Source: Cylindrodendrum hubeiense (lineage: Eukaryota > Ascomycota > Sordariomycetes > Hypocreales > Nectriaceae). From it: a stretch of DNA of 36,827 nt. The position numbers were made by a program, and so were the translations under genes. Below are positions 12,647 through 23,127 of this stretch, piece by piece. Numbering within the stretch: position 1 is the first letter of the stretch; each line of letters starts with the position of its first letter. The stretch covers positions 1 through 36,827 of the forward strand of contig JAANBB010000404.1 of assembly GCA_014621425.1 (NCBI GenBank). Direction: 5' to 3'. The notes beneath the pieces are model-generated. The model was not told the DNA's origin and ran no database searches. It worked only from the letters and a program-made list of their open reading frames with translations.

Positions 12647-13553
12647 CTACTCGTGCACCCAGCCTCCATCCTCCCGGCTGTGGATGACCTCGTCGATCTT
12701 GAGCCGGGACTTGAGAATCTCATCCCCATTGACCAGGTCATTCTCTACCGCTCTACGATCTCCCTCCTCGATGTCCTTGACGATCCCCGCCCGAACATGC
12801 CGCTCCCGCAGCCTCCGCCTCGCCACCTCGTAGTCCACCTCGACAAACCACAGCTCATCGAGCAGCGCCGCGGCGTCGCGCCACACATCGCTGTCCAGCG
12901 CAATGTAGTTGCCCTCGAGCACGACGATGCGGTGCTGCGGCAGGACGGCGATGTCGTCGTCCTTGGGGTCCTTGACGGCGTGGTCGAAGGACGGCGCAAG
13001 CACGGGCGCCGAGGGGATCGGGACGGCGCGCAGGGCGCTCACGAGGCCGAGGAACTTGGGCGCATCGAAGGTGAAGGCGGCTCCGCGGCGGAAGTGGGCG
13101 GTGGCTGGGTCGGGCATGGCGGAGAGGGCGGCACGTGTGAGGTGGAAGCCGTCCATGGGCACGAACGTCGCTGGGAGAGGAGCTGATGGGTTGGCAGCGG
13201 CGGCATGGGCGTTGAGGCGGTTGGTGATGATTTGCGAGAGCGTTGTCTTGCCTATCATGGCAGGTGAGCGAGTTGGATCATAGGCAATGGTGATGAGTGT
13301 TACCTGAACCGGGTATGCCGGCGACGCCAATCACTATGTCAGAGTTAGCAACCCTTCTCATCAATATGAAATAGACCATCTCTCCCAATTCCCCCTTCAT
13401 CGACAGCCATCCTCAAGATAGCTCTCATGACGCCCCGGAGCCCAACACCCAACGTGACCAAGTACGCATCAACTTACACAACCGTTGATCCTGCGGCATC
13501 TCCACATACCGCTTCCACGCCTTGTCCACGAGTTTCTGAACCTGGTCTTCCAT
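12647..13553 (-). CDS. P-loop kinase, uridine kinase/Yfh7-like
   Basis: Three exons on the minus strand: 13553-13478, 13333-13304 (only 30 nt) and 13251-12647, giving 236 residues. The assembled N-terminus is MEDQVQKLVDKAWKRYVEMP, then LIGVAGIPGSGKTTLSQIIT, a complete Walker A whose GSGK is split by intron 2. Further motifs are VPMDGFHLT (substrate-side DGFH as in uridine kinase/pantothenate kinase relatives), RRGAAFTFD, PSFDHAVKDP and VVLEGNYIALD. These place it with the phosphoribulokinase/uridine kinase superfamily, near yeast Yfh7 and bacterial YggC-type kinases. The phosphate acceptor is unknown. Donors are GTAAGT and GTAACA, acceptors CATAG and GATAG. The intronless ATG alternative at 13330 lacks a P-loop and is not used. 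Confidence 0.85.
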
Positions 13554-14167
13554 TTTTCGTGCTCAATTCGTATCTGGTCTTATGTCACCAGTGAAGATGT
13601 CACGTCGAGACAGAGTCGCTCTTCGTCATCCAGCTGCCCCGCGTTAGTTCGTGCCCCACGTCGCTGCAACAGGGTCCCCCCACTTCCGAGATATCCCTGC
13701 CAGTCGGTGATGTCAATATCGACTAATTGAAGCACGGCCATGTGTGTGATCGTAAACTGTTTCAGAGTAGAGAGTTGAAGTTGATCATTCCACAGCATTC
13801 TGATTAGCGTTTCTGAGATCGTAGTGTACGTTCGGCCGGTTGGGCTTTGCCTTCCTGTCACGTTCTGTGTGTTTGTCAGCGGTAGCCTTCTAAGAAGACG
13901 AAGTCTCTGACTCAGTAGTCAGTATTGAAGGCTAGATCTTCCAAAAATTCCGCCCAGTCCAGATATTCTATTTCCAAAGATTTTTGTACTAAGAAAATCT
14001 TGTCATTGTTTTCATAGTCAGTGGTGATACAAACGCAGCCAAGTCCTCCACCACACCACTAACCATTGGTGGGGCCGCCTCCCTCTCGCCTTCGCAAATT
14101 CCTCAAATTCTTCAAATTCAACAGCCCTCCACATCACGCAACTCGCCGAGGCCACAATCTCCCGACC
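13554..14167. other. divergent intergenic region, no gene seen
   Basis: Holds the promoters of the minus-strand kinase and the plus-strand small acidic protein. AT-rich around 13920-14010. No coding frame of interest. Confidence 0.5.
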
Positions 14168-14616
14168 ATGGACGACGAAGAAAACGGCCTCTTCAACATC
14201 CAGGTCTCGGACGCCTCCGATGACGAAGAGCGAGAGGCCAAGGCGGCCCGTCGTACCGGTCAGTCCGAGGAGGCCTGGAGCGCCATTCAGCGCGAGTATC
14301 TGCCCAAGGTTGAGAACGGTGACGTGAGTATTCCTTCAATCTCCAACTTGTAGACCCAGTCTACCTCAGAAATAAAGCTCATATCGGGTAGATTCACGAG
14401 ACAATCAAGCTGCCCATCAGCTCAGGTGCCTCAAAGCAACACATTCAAGAGCTGATCCACGCCGTCGAGGAGTTGTACTTCTTCCGCAAATATGACCGTG
14501 CTGTGCAATTCATAAGAGACGCCCTATCTAGCAGCGACGGCCTAGATACTGACACCCGACAACTGCTGGCTACATATCAAGACAAGTGTCAAATGAAACT
14601 CAAGGCTCAAGGGTGA
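14168..14616 (+). CDS. small conserved acidic/helical protein, function unknown
   Basis: Two exons, 14168-14323 and 14392-14616, 126 residues. The intron has donor GTGAGT and acceptor GGGTAG and contains in-frame stops if retained. The N-terminal 40 residues are acidic (MDDEENGLFNIQVSDASDDE). The rest is helical, and two predicted helices, ISSGASKQHIQELIHAVEEL and FFRKYDRAVQFIRDAL, resemble a TPR-like hairpin. An in-frame ATG at 14066 would add 34 residues. I prefer 14168 because the acidic start directly after a leader-like stretch looks like a natural N-terminus. I do not recognise the family. It is convergent with the next minus-strand gene. Confidence 0.75.
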
Positions 14617-14984
14617 GACGGACGGACCACTCCCTAAAGAAGGAATGGGGACATCACAGCGGGAACAAATCTCTGCGAAGTCGATTGAGTATATCTATCT
14701 CTGGTATTACCTGACTGATCTTGTAAACTCTTAAATCGGGAGGTTCAGAAAGAACCACAACCAAGTCATCATCAGCCATTACTCCATTCTGCCCATTCCT
14801 TCACCAAATATCTTGATCTCCAACGATAAGCGTGAGGTGTGGTTTTCGATGACGGCGTGTGTCGTGTAGATAGCATGGCTCATTTGTACATTGGAATCGC
14901 CTACGGGTCGAACTCCCTCCATGGGATTTACCTTGCCTTGTTGCGCCAGAGGGTTGAAGGTGTCAGCCGCGGTGTAGGCATTGC
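14617..14984. other. convergent 3' region
   Basis: Sequence between two convergent stops; it probably contains both 3' UTRs. No gene seen. Confidence 0.5.
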
Positions 14985-17388
14985 CTAGTGGGAAGCTTTG
15001 AATCCTGCGAAACTTCCCCGAAACTGGGCTGGCTTGGTCGCATAGCGAGACTCACTCAGACCCTGAAGTAAGGTACCAGTGTTGCTCCCCGAAGTAGTCC
15101 GTTGACCACCACCAGCCGACTTGGGGTGCGTATTGTTCGACTGAGTGACGGGCGGCTTCCAACCACCGTGATAGCTGCTTTGAGTGCCGGTTTGCGTGTC
15201 AGCACGAGCCCAACTAGAATCGGCCAGGCCCTTGGTAGGGCGACGCTGGGTAGAAGTCTTCGAGGGCGCAGGCTTGGCTTCAACAACGGCCGGGTGCTCA
15301 GTGTTGCTCATCGGGGTGTCGTGATCTTCCTTGATGCTCTTCTGCACCTTAGATTCAACCCTGGGAATATTCATCTTCGTGGTAGTATCGATTCTTTCAA
15401 GGACCGACTTCGCGAGCACAGCTGCAGACAGCGGAAGACCCTTAGTGGCGTTCCAATCGTTGGGGACAACTGCATTCGACTGAAACTTAGCAATAGCCTC
15501 GGGGGAATACCTCACGGGTCCCATATTTTCCACCAGAGCCTTGGTACCGCGGACAGCTGCATCATGAGCCTCCATCTTCTGTTTTTTCCCATGGCCGTGG
15601 AGGCGGAGATGCATCTTGATCTTGATTTGAGCCATGTTGCGGAGGACGGAAGTGAGGTTTTCTTTGATGTCATCATCGAAATCCCTCATAAATCCATTGG
15701 TGACCCAGTATTCGATTGCACCATCCTCAATCCCTTGAACAACATTCTCAATGAGATGGTCTTTTGGTGTATACTTGGTGACAACCTCCTCAATGAGGTG
15801 AATGATATGTTCCACTGCGTTCTGAAGGGATGGAATCTTGGTGTTCTGGACTTCTTCAAACCCACCAAGATCAATGAGCGTTTCTTCGATTCCATTGGAA
15901 ATAGAAGAAAGGTCATTGAAAGCAGAACTTGTAGTATTGACGGTCGCCATGGTCTGAACGGCCTCGGTAGGTTGAATAACTTCGACGGGCTGACTGGTTG
16001 AGACGGTCTGCATTTGAGAGACTACCGACACGGTATTCTTGGACGTCGACTCCAGACGCTCCTGAATATCTTGGATGAGTGTCTTGAACTTTCTGGTCTC
16101 TTTGAGATCAGTAAGTCGTAGGTAGTAGTCCCCTTTATCACCATGAAGTTTCAGCCTGCAAAACTGTGCATCCATGACTGGGGCATCAAACTCCGACATT
16201 TTGTGGACACGCTTTCTTGTTGGGCCTGAGAGCTGGAGCTCAACGTCTCTCTTCTTTGGGAACAGCACAATCTTGAATTCCACTTCGAAGCATTCAATCT
16301 CGAGCTTGGAGGGGACCACCTCACATCGTCCACTGGAGAGTAAGTAGACATCAGCATGACGTTTTCCCGGCGGCGGCTGATTTTTCATTTTGAGGCGTGT
16401 TGGCCTTTGCTGTGTATCAGTCTCATCATTTGTCATGGACTGAGCTCCGAAGGTTGTTGGACTCTGTGTTGAATGGCCAGACGCAGGGCCAGGTGTCGGG
16501 AGGACCGGGTTCAAAGTGGGAGCAAGCTTAGGTGGCCCCCATTTGGCCTCGATAGGTGGCACGAGCTCCTTGGGATTAACTATACCATCAACCTGGGACT
16601 TCTATTCCTGGTTCACCGGTTTGAATTCAATCTGGTCGGTAACATCTCTGCCCGGCTGGCCATTTGGGTGATAGTGCTTCGCCCGTTTCGCACTGGGAGA
16701 TGGGCCGACAGGCTGAGGGGGAGCTCGAATATGTTGACGGGCGGGGCCAAAACTATCACCAAACAATCAGTTAAGAAAATTTGACCTGGGAAAGCACACA
16801 TACGCTCTAGTAGAGGCAGTTTCGAGGATGGCCTTGGTGACCTTCTTCGCCCATGGGCGGGCGTTCTCGACGCGAAGCCCCTCGATCTGCCGAGCCTCTT
16901 CATCATCGAAATCAACTGCACATGTCATTAGCGTGACCCATCAATTCATCCAAGTGTTTGGCTTACCGGCCCATTTGCTATTCAGCTCTTCTTTGAGCTT
17001 AGAAGCGTAGTGGCTCGTTCCATTCCTGCCACCAGGTTGGTACGAAGGCCCTTTCTTCTCGCGGTTACTAAGGGGCAGCTCCTCTTGGCGAATGCGGCTG
17101 AGATCAGCCTGTTAAATAATCAGCTCTGTGCTAAATCTGCATTGACGACAAGGACAGGAAGGATGGTGTGGTGGAGGTGAGGCAGGCTAAGTGGGAACAA
17201 GAACGTTCCAGTGCCACCCAAGACTCAGCACTTTGGGTATCGGTAGCATAAACCTTGAAGGGAAGCTGACCCAGAATAATGTGCTTGAGGTAGAGGAAAA
17301 GAAACGTGGTTGGGCTTGATGTGGCAGCAGAATGAGGCAATCTTACCATGCAGGCCGCCTCAACGGCGCGAGGATCGATGTCATTCAT
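14985..17388 (-). CDS. uncharacterised fungal protein, four exons with an in-frame TAG
   Basis: Four exons on the minus strand: 17388-17347, 17108-16967, 16915-16804 and 16752-14985. Introns of 238, 51 and 51 nt have donors GTAAGA, GTAAGC and GTATGT and acceptors AACAG, TGCAG and GATAG. The joined frame begins MNDIDPRAVEAACM and runs to TAG at 16604-16602 (148 residues). It then continues open in the same frame for another 538 codons to 14985. Both sides read like one protein (…EFKPVNQE, stop, KSQVDGIVNPKELVPPIE…), and no good intron removes the TAG. The C-terminal part has a beta-rich segment (ECFEVEFKIVLFPKKRDVELQ … KGDYYLRLTDL) and a low-complexity tail. Either this allele is truncated, readthrough occurs, or a downstream ATG (16436, 483 residues) is used. 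Family unknown. Confidence 0.65.
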
Positions 17389-18650
17389 CGTGATCTCAAG
17401 TAGAGACCGGGACCATGCAACAAATATTTAGGGTTGAAAGAAGCCTCGCTGAAGTCGCCTTGTGGTAGGTTAAGTCTTGCGAAGTAACTCGGGTGGTGGT
17501 GGTGTTGTGAAAAGTGAAGGTGGTTGGTTATGCGGAGAGGGGGCGAGTTTTTTTTGTTTTGGGTGAGGACTGTCACCTAGCAACTAGGGCAACCAATACC
17601 CTAAAACCGCGTTCTAGAGTAGATCAGGTGATTCAGAAATCGAATCCTCAGGGCTGGGCCAGTCATGTGAAATGGGTGAGTGGCAGAGAGTCGACGTTTG
17701 TGTTTTGGGACAGGGAGAGCCAAATGAAGCCTGAAGAAAAGGAAATGTGATTTCATCCAGTAGCCTCGAAGGAAGATCCAGCCCAAAGATTCACGTTGAT
17801 AGACCAATGGAAGCAGTGTCCGCAAGTTGTTCCTTCTTCCAATGTGTTTCTTCCGTTCTGGTTGGTCCTTCCATGCAGAGATGGCAGGTGCGCGACGGGA
17901 ACCTGCGGCGGCACAATGCAAGGTGATTTTGGTTGAATACAGCAAACAGGCACCGTTTATGAAGCAGAATTGGATCTTTTATGATCGTCATGAGAGGGTA
18001 TCAGGCCTAAGACTGCCCTCGGCTGATGATTGCCAAGTTCGTTGTGCTGTTCGAAGAGGGCATCCGTAACAGTTGCATACACACTGGGTCCACAGGGAAC
18101 TGCCCTAAAATTTAGCATCTGGCTCTGTGGTGCATCTTATCCCTTTCATGTGGTGTTTTTATTTGGGAATAGCGGATCTCGAAGCTGCAGGTGAATCTGA
18201 TCTTGACAGCTGGCGGAGATGTTCTGTCGTCGCCCCGCCCTGGCCTGCCCCGGTCCATTTTCTCCCGCCTTAGCACTGGAGACGAGTGCCTACCGACGCA
18301 TTAGCTCCCATATCTTCTCCAAAATACGTTGTATTGTAACCTCGGAGAGACGATCCTATCCTCGCCCAGGTGGTGTTGAGTCCTTTCTCATCCAGTCATC
18401 CACGATGCTCGTATAGATGGCTTCCTCCTCTGCGCCTCGCTTTGTCTTCAACAGAACTCTGTGTTACTTCTACATCACGAGTTTGCAGAAAATCTTGGGC
18501 TTGTGTCACACCCTGCATCTTAGTTTGCTTCCACTCCCTCTTCGATCCAAATGCTAACGGGATGGAATTACTACAGCTAAGATCATCTCAATAACGCAGT
18601 CTGCCAACACGATACTCTCTCCGAGCCCAAAAAATACCCCCTGTCGATGT
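17389..18650. other. intergenic, no gene seen
   Basis: Promoter of the TAG-interrupted minus-strand gene (left side) and 3' flank of the NmrA-like gene (right side). Several short overlapping frames on both strands at 17600-18070 lack codon bias. I see no supported gene. Confidence 0.5.
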
Positions 18651-19810
18651 TCAAGCCGCGAAGTACTTGACGACAAAGTTCTCCAGTGAGATCAACTTGG
18701 TCTGGTCGCCAGACTCACCCCTGGCCTCTGCAGCCCTGGCCTTCAGCTCACCAGCGGTGACCACGTCGTTGGACGCACCATAGTACAGGCCTCCCGAGTG
18801 CTGGCAGAAGCCGAACATATACTTGACTGTATCGAAGGCCCCGACGCCATATGTCTCCATGGACTTCCAGTCCTCGATAGCCACGAAACGCGCCTTCTGG
18901 CCGGTGACTTGCTAGGCGTTAGCGACCGTGCTCGGCGGAAACAAGGCATCTTCAGAGCATACCTTTTTGGAAATCGGACACGAATTTATCCGTGGTCTCA
19001 CTAGCACTAATGGCTTGCACCAGGCGCCCGTTGTACTTCTCTGGGGCAAGGAAAACACCATGGACAATGTCACCATAGTCCTCAATGATGGAGATGAAGG
19101 GGATCTCCTCGTTACCACCCCAGCGAGGGACTTTCAGAGTAAGGTAGCCCTCTTCATCAGCATCGAATGGGAATCCTCCCATGACGGGAGCAATCTCCTT
19201 AATCAGGTGGTTCTCCATGTACCAACCGGGGCTGACAATGTTGACAGTCGCGAAGACGCCCTTGCTCTTGGCATACTCTCCGATCTCGTGCTTCTCTGTT
19301 ACGGGTTAGGTTGGGAATCAAGAAGATTCGGAATCGAAAACATACCATCAAAGGCCGCATTAGGTACATCTCCATTGGTGATCTCGGAGGCGGACTCCAT
19401 GCCGCTGTAGACGAAGTGGCGGACTCCAGCCTCAGCAGCAGCATCAACAATGAGCTTCCCCAGGTCAGTCTCGGTAGGGCCACCAGGTTGGTTCACAGCC
19501 TGCCAAGTGTGTCAGTATTCTTCTTCTTGTTAGTCAGACACCAAAAACTTACAGGATCGTCCGAATTAGTGTTGACAAAGACTCCCCAGCTTCCCCTGAA
19601 GGCCTCAATGACCTGCTCCTTGACAAACCCATCGGCCTTCACAACTTCTACACCCTGAGAAGCAAGGGCCTTGGCCTTGTCGGAGTCCGGGTTACGAGTA
19701 ATTCCTCGGACGGAAAATTCTTTGTCCTTGTTCTGGACAAGGGAGCTGGCGACGCTGCCGCCCTGAGTACCGGTGGAGCCGTACACAGTGATGAGCTTGG
19801 AGGAAGACAT
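18651..19810 (-). CDS. NmrA-like family NAD(P)-binding protein
   Basis: Four exons on the minus strand: 19810-19553, 19499-19346, 19295-18963 and 18907-18651, 333 residues. It starts [20 protein letters not shown], with the glycine-rich GxxGxxG dinucleotide loop of an atypical Rossmann fold. It continues [65 protein letters not shown] and [20 protein letters not shown]. This is the NmrA-like layout of atypical short-chain dehydrogenases, some of which sense NAD(P) redox state rather than catalyse. The active-site YxxxK is replaced by [11 protein letters not shown]. The last intron (18962-18908) needs an AAG acceptor; the TAG four bases earlier would break the frame. Introns 1 and 2 are normal (GTAAGT…GGCAG; GTATGT…AACAG). 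ATG 19810 is preferred over 19825. Confidence 0.9.
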
Positions 19811-20794
19811 TGTGGGAGAGTGCAAGGGATTGTTGTAAGTGTTGGTAGGAAGAAGAGATTGTTCTTTGGAAGGCTTGCTTGGATGTTGATGTTCTGCTTG
19901 CTAATATCTCTCTGCAGTCTGGCTACGATGGTCATTATATACTCCGCGACGTCTTGCTCCTCGCCATGATTCAAAGCCTCCTCTCCGCAACCCCTCATGG
20001 AACCCAATACGAGACATACGGAACGCGTCAACAATTGGTAATCACAACGAGCCGATGAGTCCAGCCATGGTGGACAACGACCTCAAGACCACCATGCCAA
20101 GCATACAACTCCGCAGCCCACAGTATGGTAGGTAACGGTTTAAGGTGTGGGCCGCGCGAGGCACCCGACTCACTATCCAGATCAGCCGCTAAGTACTGAG
20201 TTGAGAGAACAATGAGCCAACCAGATGCTCACAGGCGATTTTCTCATCATTTTTGGGGCCACGCAATCCACAGACCCCTATGGCGGTTGTGGCTTGCATG
20301 CCAAGGCCAGCTGAGCATGCGAATGCGAGGGTGCGAGAAGCGATTATTAATTCCGCCCTACACCACCGGATCCCCAGCTGAGGAGGGGCAGTCAGTGGGA
20401 TAACTCTTCGCATTTCTTTTAGCGGCGGAGCGGACTTTGACCATCGACAGACGGAGCTGTGTCTGAGGCTATTCGGGCTTCAGCTATGTGTGCCTGCATT
20501 GATCGCTTCTTGTGACCCAGGAGATTATGCGAGAGGGATGCAAAAGTTGTGCAGCGGGTGAGACATTGGGCTCTGATGTTATGGCAGTAATGGACTGCGC
20601 CGCTACGGAGAATAAACTTGGTAGACTGCAATTAACTCTAAATGGACTGAAAGCTAAGAGCCACCTCCAGATTATCGCACCACAACTTGTCGCTGGTCAT
20701 CCAAACAAGCGTTGATATATCTATTCTGAGCAATCCGTTTCCATCAAGCAACACATCACGTGATGCTCAATCATCAGCTCATCCGAGCTGATAC
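19811..20794. other. intergenic, no protein gene seen
   Basis: Promoter of the NmrA-like gene at the left and 5' flank of the tRNA gene at the right. Only short, unconvincing frames. Confidence 0.5.
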
Positions 20795-20884
20795 GGTCTG
20801 GTGGTCTAGCGGTATGATTCTCGCTTAGGGTAAACCCTATAGCATAGCTTGCGAGAGGTCCCGGGTTCAATCCCCGGCCAGACC
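20795..20884 (+). tRNA. tRNA-Pro (AGG) with a 19-nt intron
   Basis: A full cloverleaf can be drawn. The acceptor stem GGTCTGG (20795-20801) pairs with CCAGACC (20878-20884). The D-arm/A box is TGGTCTAGCGG. The anticodon stem CTCGC (20820-20824) pairs with GCGAG (20851-20855). The T-arm is CCGGGTTCAATCCCCGG and includes the B box. The mature loop reads TTAGGGT with anticodon AGG at 20827-20829, which decodes CCU/CCC after A34-to-I modification. An intron of 19 nt (20831-20849) lies at the canonical position after base 37. A pol III terminator TTTCTTTTT follows directly. CCA is not encoded, as expected for a nuclear gene. Confidence 0.95.
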
Positions 20885-20893
20885 CTTTCTTTT
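20885..20893 (+). terminator. RNA polymerase III terminator of tRNA-Pro
   Basis: The T-rich run beginning directly after the discriminator base of the tRNA (CTTTCTTTTT) is a standard pol III stop signal. Confidence 0.8.
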
Positions 20894-21842
20894 TGCATTT
20901 TTGGTCAATTCTTGGGCTGGGTTTTGTGGTTGACAGAGACTTGCTCCAAAGCGAGGCGCTGTCGTGCATATCTTCTTTTATGCTGCTCGCTTGGATGCAG
21001 GAACAGTGTGCGCGATTGGTCCGTGCGTCTCCGCTTGAGGGAGAATTCACGTGGGTGCCCCGTACATACGTCGTGTTAGGTCTGTATCCGTAGGCAGGCA
21101 GTAAGTAAGTAGTAGTAGGTAGGTAGGTCAGTCAATTATTGTATGGATGTGAGGGTCAATTGCTCGCTCGCACTGCAAAACTCATCTAGTTCCCAAAGGC
21201 ATAGCTATATATGTGACTGTCCGGCACTTTGTTGAAAGGTCGCTGTCATTCATTGACAGACAAAGTGGGACAAGTGTAGGGCTGCCGGGGCCAATGTTCA
21301 GTCATCAATTCTCCGAGCACATATGCTGTTGACACTGATTTCGGCCTGCTTCGCTCTTCCCGGACGATCGATTCACACGGGTCGAATTCCCCGAGTGATT
21401 TACATACAATTTATTTTAGTCCGTCAATTTGTATTCAACTTGATGATTGCATCCTGGGGGCTTGGATTTGGATACTGAATGAACGTCGTGGGAGTTACAG
21501 GGTAGCAGGGCATCCATATTACTGTGGATTATTCAGATCAACAGTCGTGATTACTGCTTGGTTACAGATTCCCTACACGTTCCGTACTAGTGGTATAAAG
21601 TTTTCGATAAAAAGTCGACTGCTTGAGAATGGCAACTAGTAACTGAATAAATGCGATTGAGTGAGATCCAATACAAGGCAGTAGCTAACTTCCATATTTC
21701 CACGACTCCCCATTCTACCAATTCACCTAAGAATCAACTACTATGAAAAAAAAGGGTCAACTCTGTGTTGGCCAAGATTGAACGAGGGGTATTAAAGAAC
21801 AGAATGAACTAGCCCGGCCTTCCTTCACAAGCCTTCCCTTTA
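20894..21842. other. intergenic, AT-richer, with a short TAGG/TAAG repeat
   Basis: No gene seen. A degenerate tetranucleotide tract of TAGG, TAAG and TAG units lies at about 21090-21128. The right end is the 3' flank of the minus-strand CFEM-like gene. Confidence 0.5.
21090..21128 (+). repeat. degenerate TAGG/TAAG microsatellite
   Basis: A short run of TAGGC, AGGC, AGTAAG, TAAG, TAG and TAGG units, with three exact TAGG units at its end. It is likely a slippage-derived simple repeat with no clear function. Confidence 0.6.
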
Positions 21843-23127
21843 TCAATGTCGCGAGTTGTCGGGCAATTCCCACCGCTGAGCTTGCTGATCCTGAATTGCG
21901 TGCGTGTACCCGGGAGGAGGACTCTGCGACTGTCCATGCAGCTCCGGGGGTCGGCCCTCTCCAGAAACCTCGACACGTGGGCTCTCTCCGTCCATCTCCG
22001 GGCGCCAGGCGGTGTCGCCCCTGACCTCGTGGTGTCCTGGGACCGCGATCGGGGGGCTCGGTGTTACGGTAGGAAAGGGTTTGATCTCCTGGCCGCCAAG
22101 TTCGCGCTGGACGCCATCGCCGGAGAGTTCGGTGGTCTTTGAGAGAGGGGAAGCGGCGGCGGAGACGGGAGAGACGGTGGAGCTGCCAACGGGTTTTCGG
22201 ACAACTGGTGCAACACTCATCGGAGGGGGTGCAGTCGAGGTGTCGCTGGTGCCCGCCTCCTCGGACGGCTGGGTACCCGGAGCGAACTTCGCGTTGTTGC
22301 GTCTCTTCCTCCAGAACCACCAAAGCAAAGCACCGCCCAGGATAGCTACCACAGGGACTGCGACGCCCACGCCAATTTTTATAGAGGAGCTGTCATCCGA
22401 ATCGTTGATGTCAAGGCTCACGGGTCTTCCACTCGAGTCCACAAGGACGGTCGTCGTCTGTTGGACGGTTACTAGAATCGCCAGTAGTTAGCATCGTCAC
22501 GGTCCATCACAGACACAGGCACAGTACCTGGACCAAAAGCAAAGGCACCGTCGCCATGAGCAGCATGAACTTACCCCATGACTTGGTGGCCCCCGCGCCC
22601 CCCTCAGTGGTTTGGGTAACAATCGTCAGCTGCGTCGTCGTTGCGACAGAGCCAGAGTCAACAGTGCTGCTGGGTTCGGCATCGACACTATCGCTCTCGC
22701 TGCTGCTGTCGCTGCTACCCGTGGATGAAGGCTCCGGCTCGGTAGTTGCCTCGGCAGGGTTGTACCAGTTTGTGGCACCGGGTTGTGTAAACCCGGCACC
22801 CATGCAGTAGGATCCATAGATGGACTGCATGGAGCTGAGGTCGAGAGTCAAGTCGCCCTTTCCACATTTCGACGAAGCGCACTTGGACATCCAGTCGTCT
22901 GCGATGGTTGCAGACGCTGCCTGGGTTGCACAGTAGCAGTTGTTCTCGTAGGGGTTATCGCAGCCCATGGCCTCACCCATGTCGCTGACGAGGGTGTAGT
23001 ACAGACACTGGCTGATACAATCATGACCCTCATCGATGGCAGCCGAGATACTGACCGTCTCAGCAGCCCTTACAGAGGACTGCAAGAGAAGCAGAAGGAT
23101 TGAAAAGAGGGGGAGTCGGCGCGCCAT
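21843..23127 (-). CDS. CFEM-like secreted/single-pass membrane protein
   Basis: Two exons on the minus strand, 23127-22575 and 22471-21843, 393 residues. The intron of 103 nt has donor GTAAGT, a GCTAAC branch and acceptor TCTAG. A signal peptide (ARRLPLFSILLLLLQSSVRA) is followed by eight cysteines in CISQC, MGC, NNCYC, KCASSKC and SYC (residues about 35-110). This spacing resembles the CFEM fold of fungal surface proteins. A Ser/Thr/Glu-rich stalk follows. One TM segment, IGVGVAVPVVAILGGALLWW, is followed by the stop-transfer FWRKRR and a Pro/Ser/Gly-rich cytoplasmic tail of about 160 residues. CFEM proteins take part in haem capture, adhesion or signalling; the TM plus long tail suggests a cell-surface sensor rather than a GPI protein. 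ATG 23127 is chosen because the signal peptide starts there; 23157 adds ten polar residues. The exact domain family is uncertain. Confidence 0.85.

Noticed and set aside
16561..16620. Intron that would remove the in-frame TAG
   Set aside because: The only GT-AG pair close by (GTGAAC to TATAG) is 37 nt, too short for a fungal intron, and breaks the frame. Longer options have poor donors.
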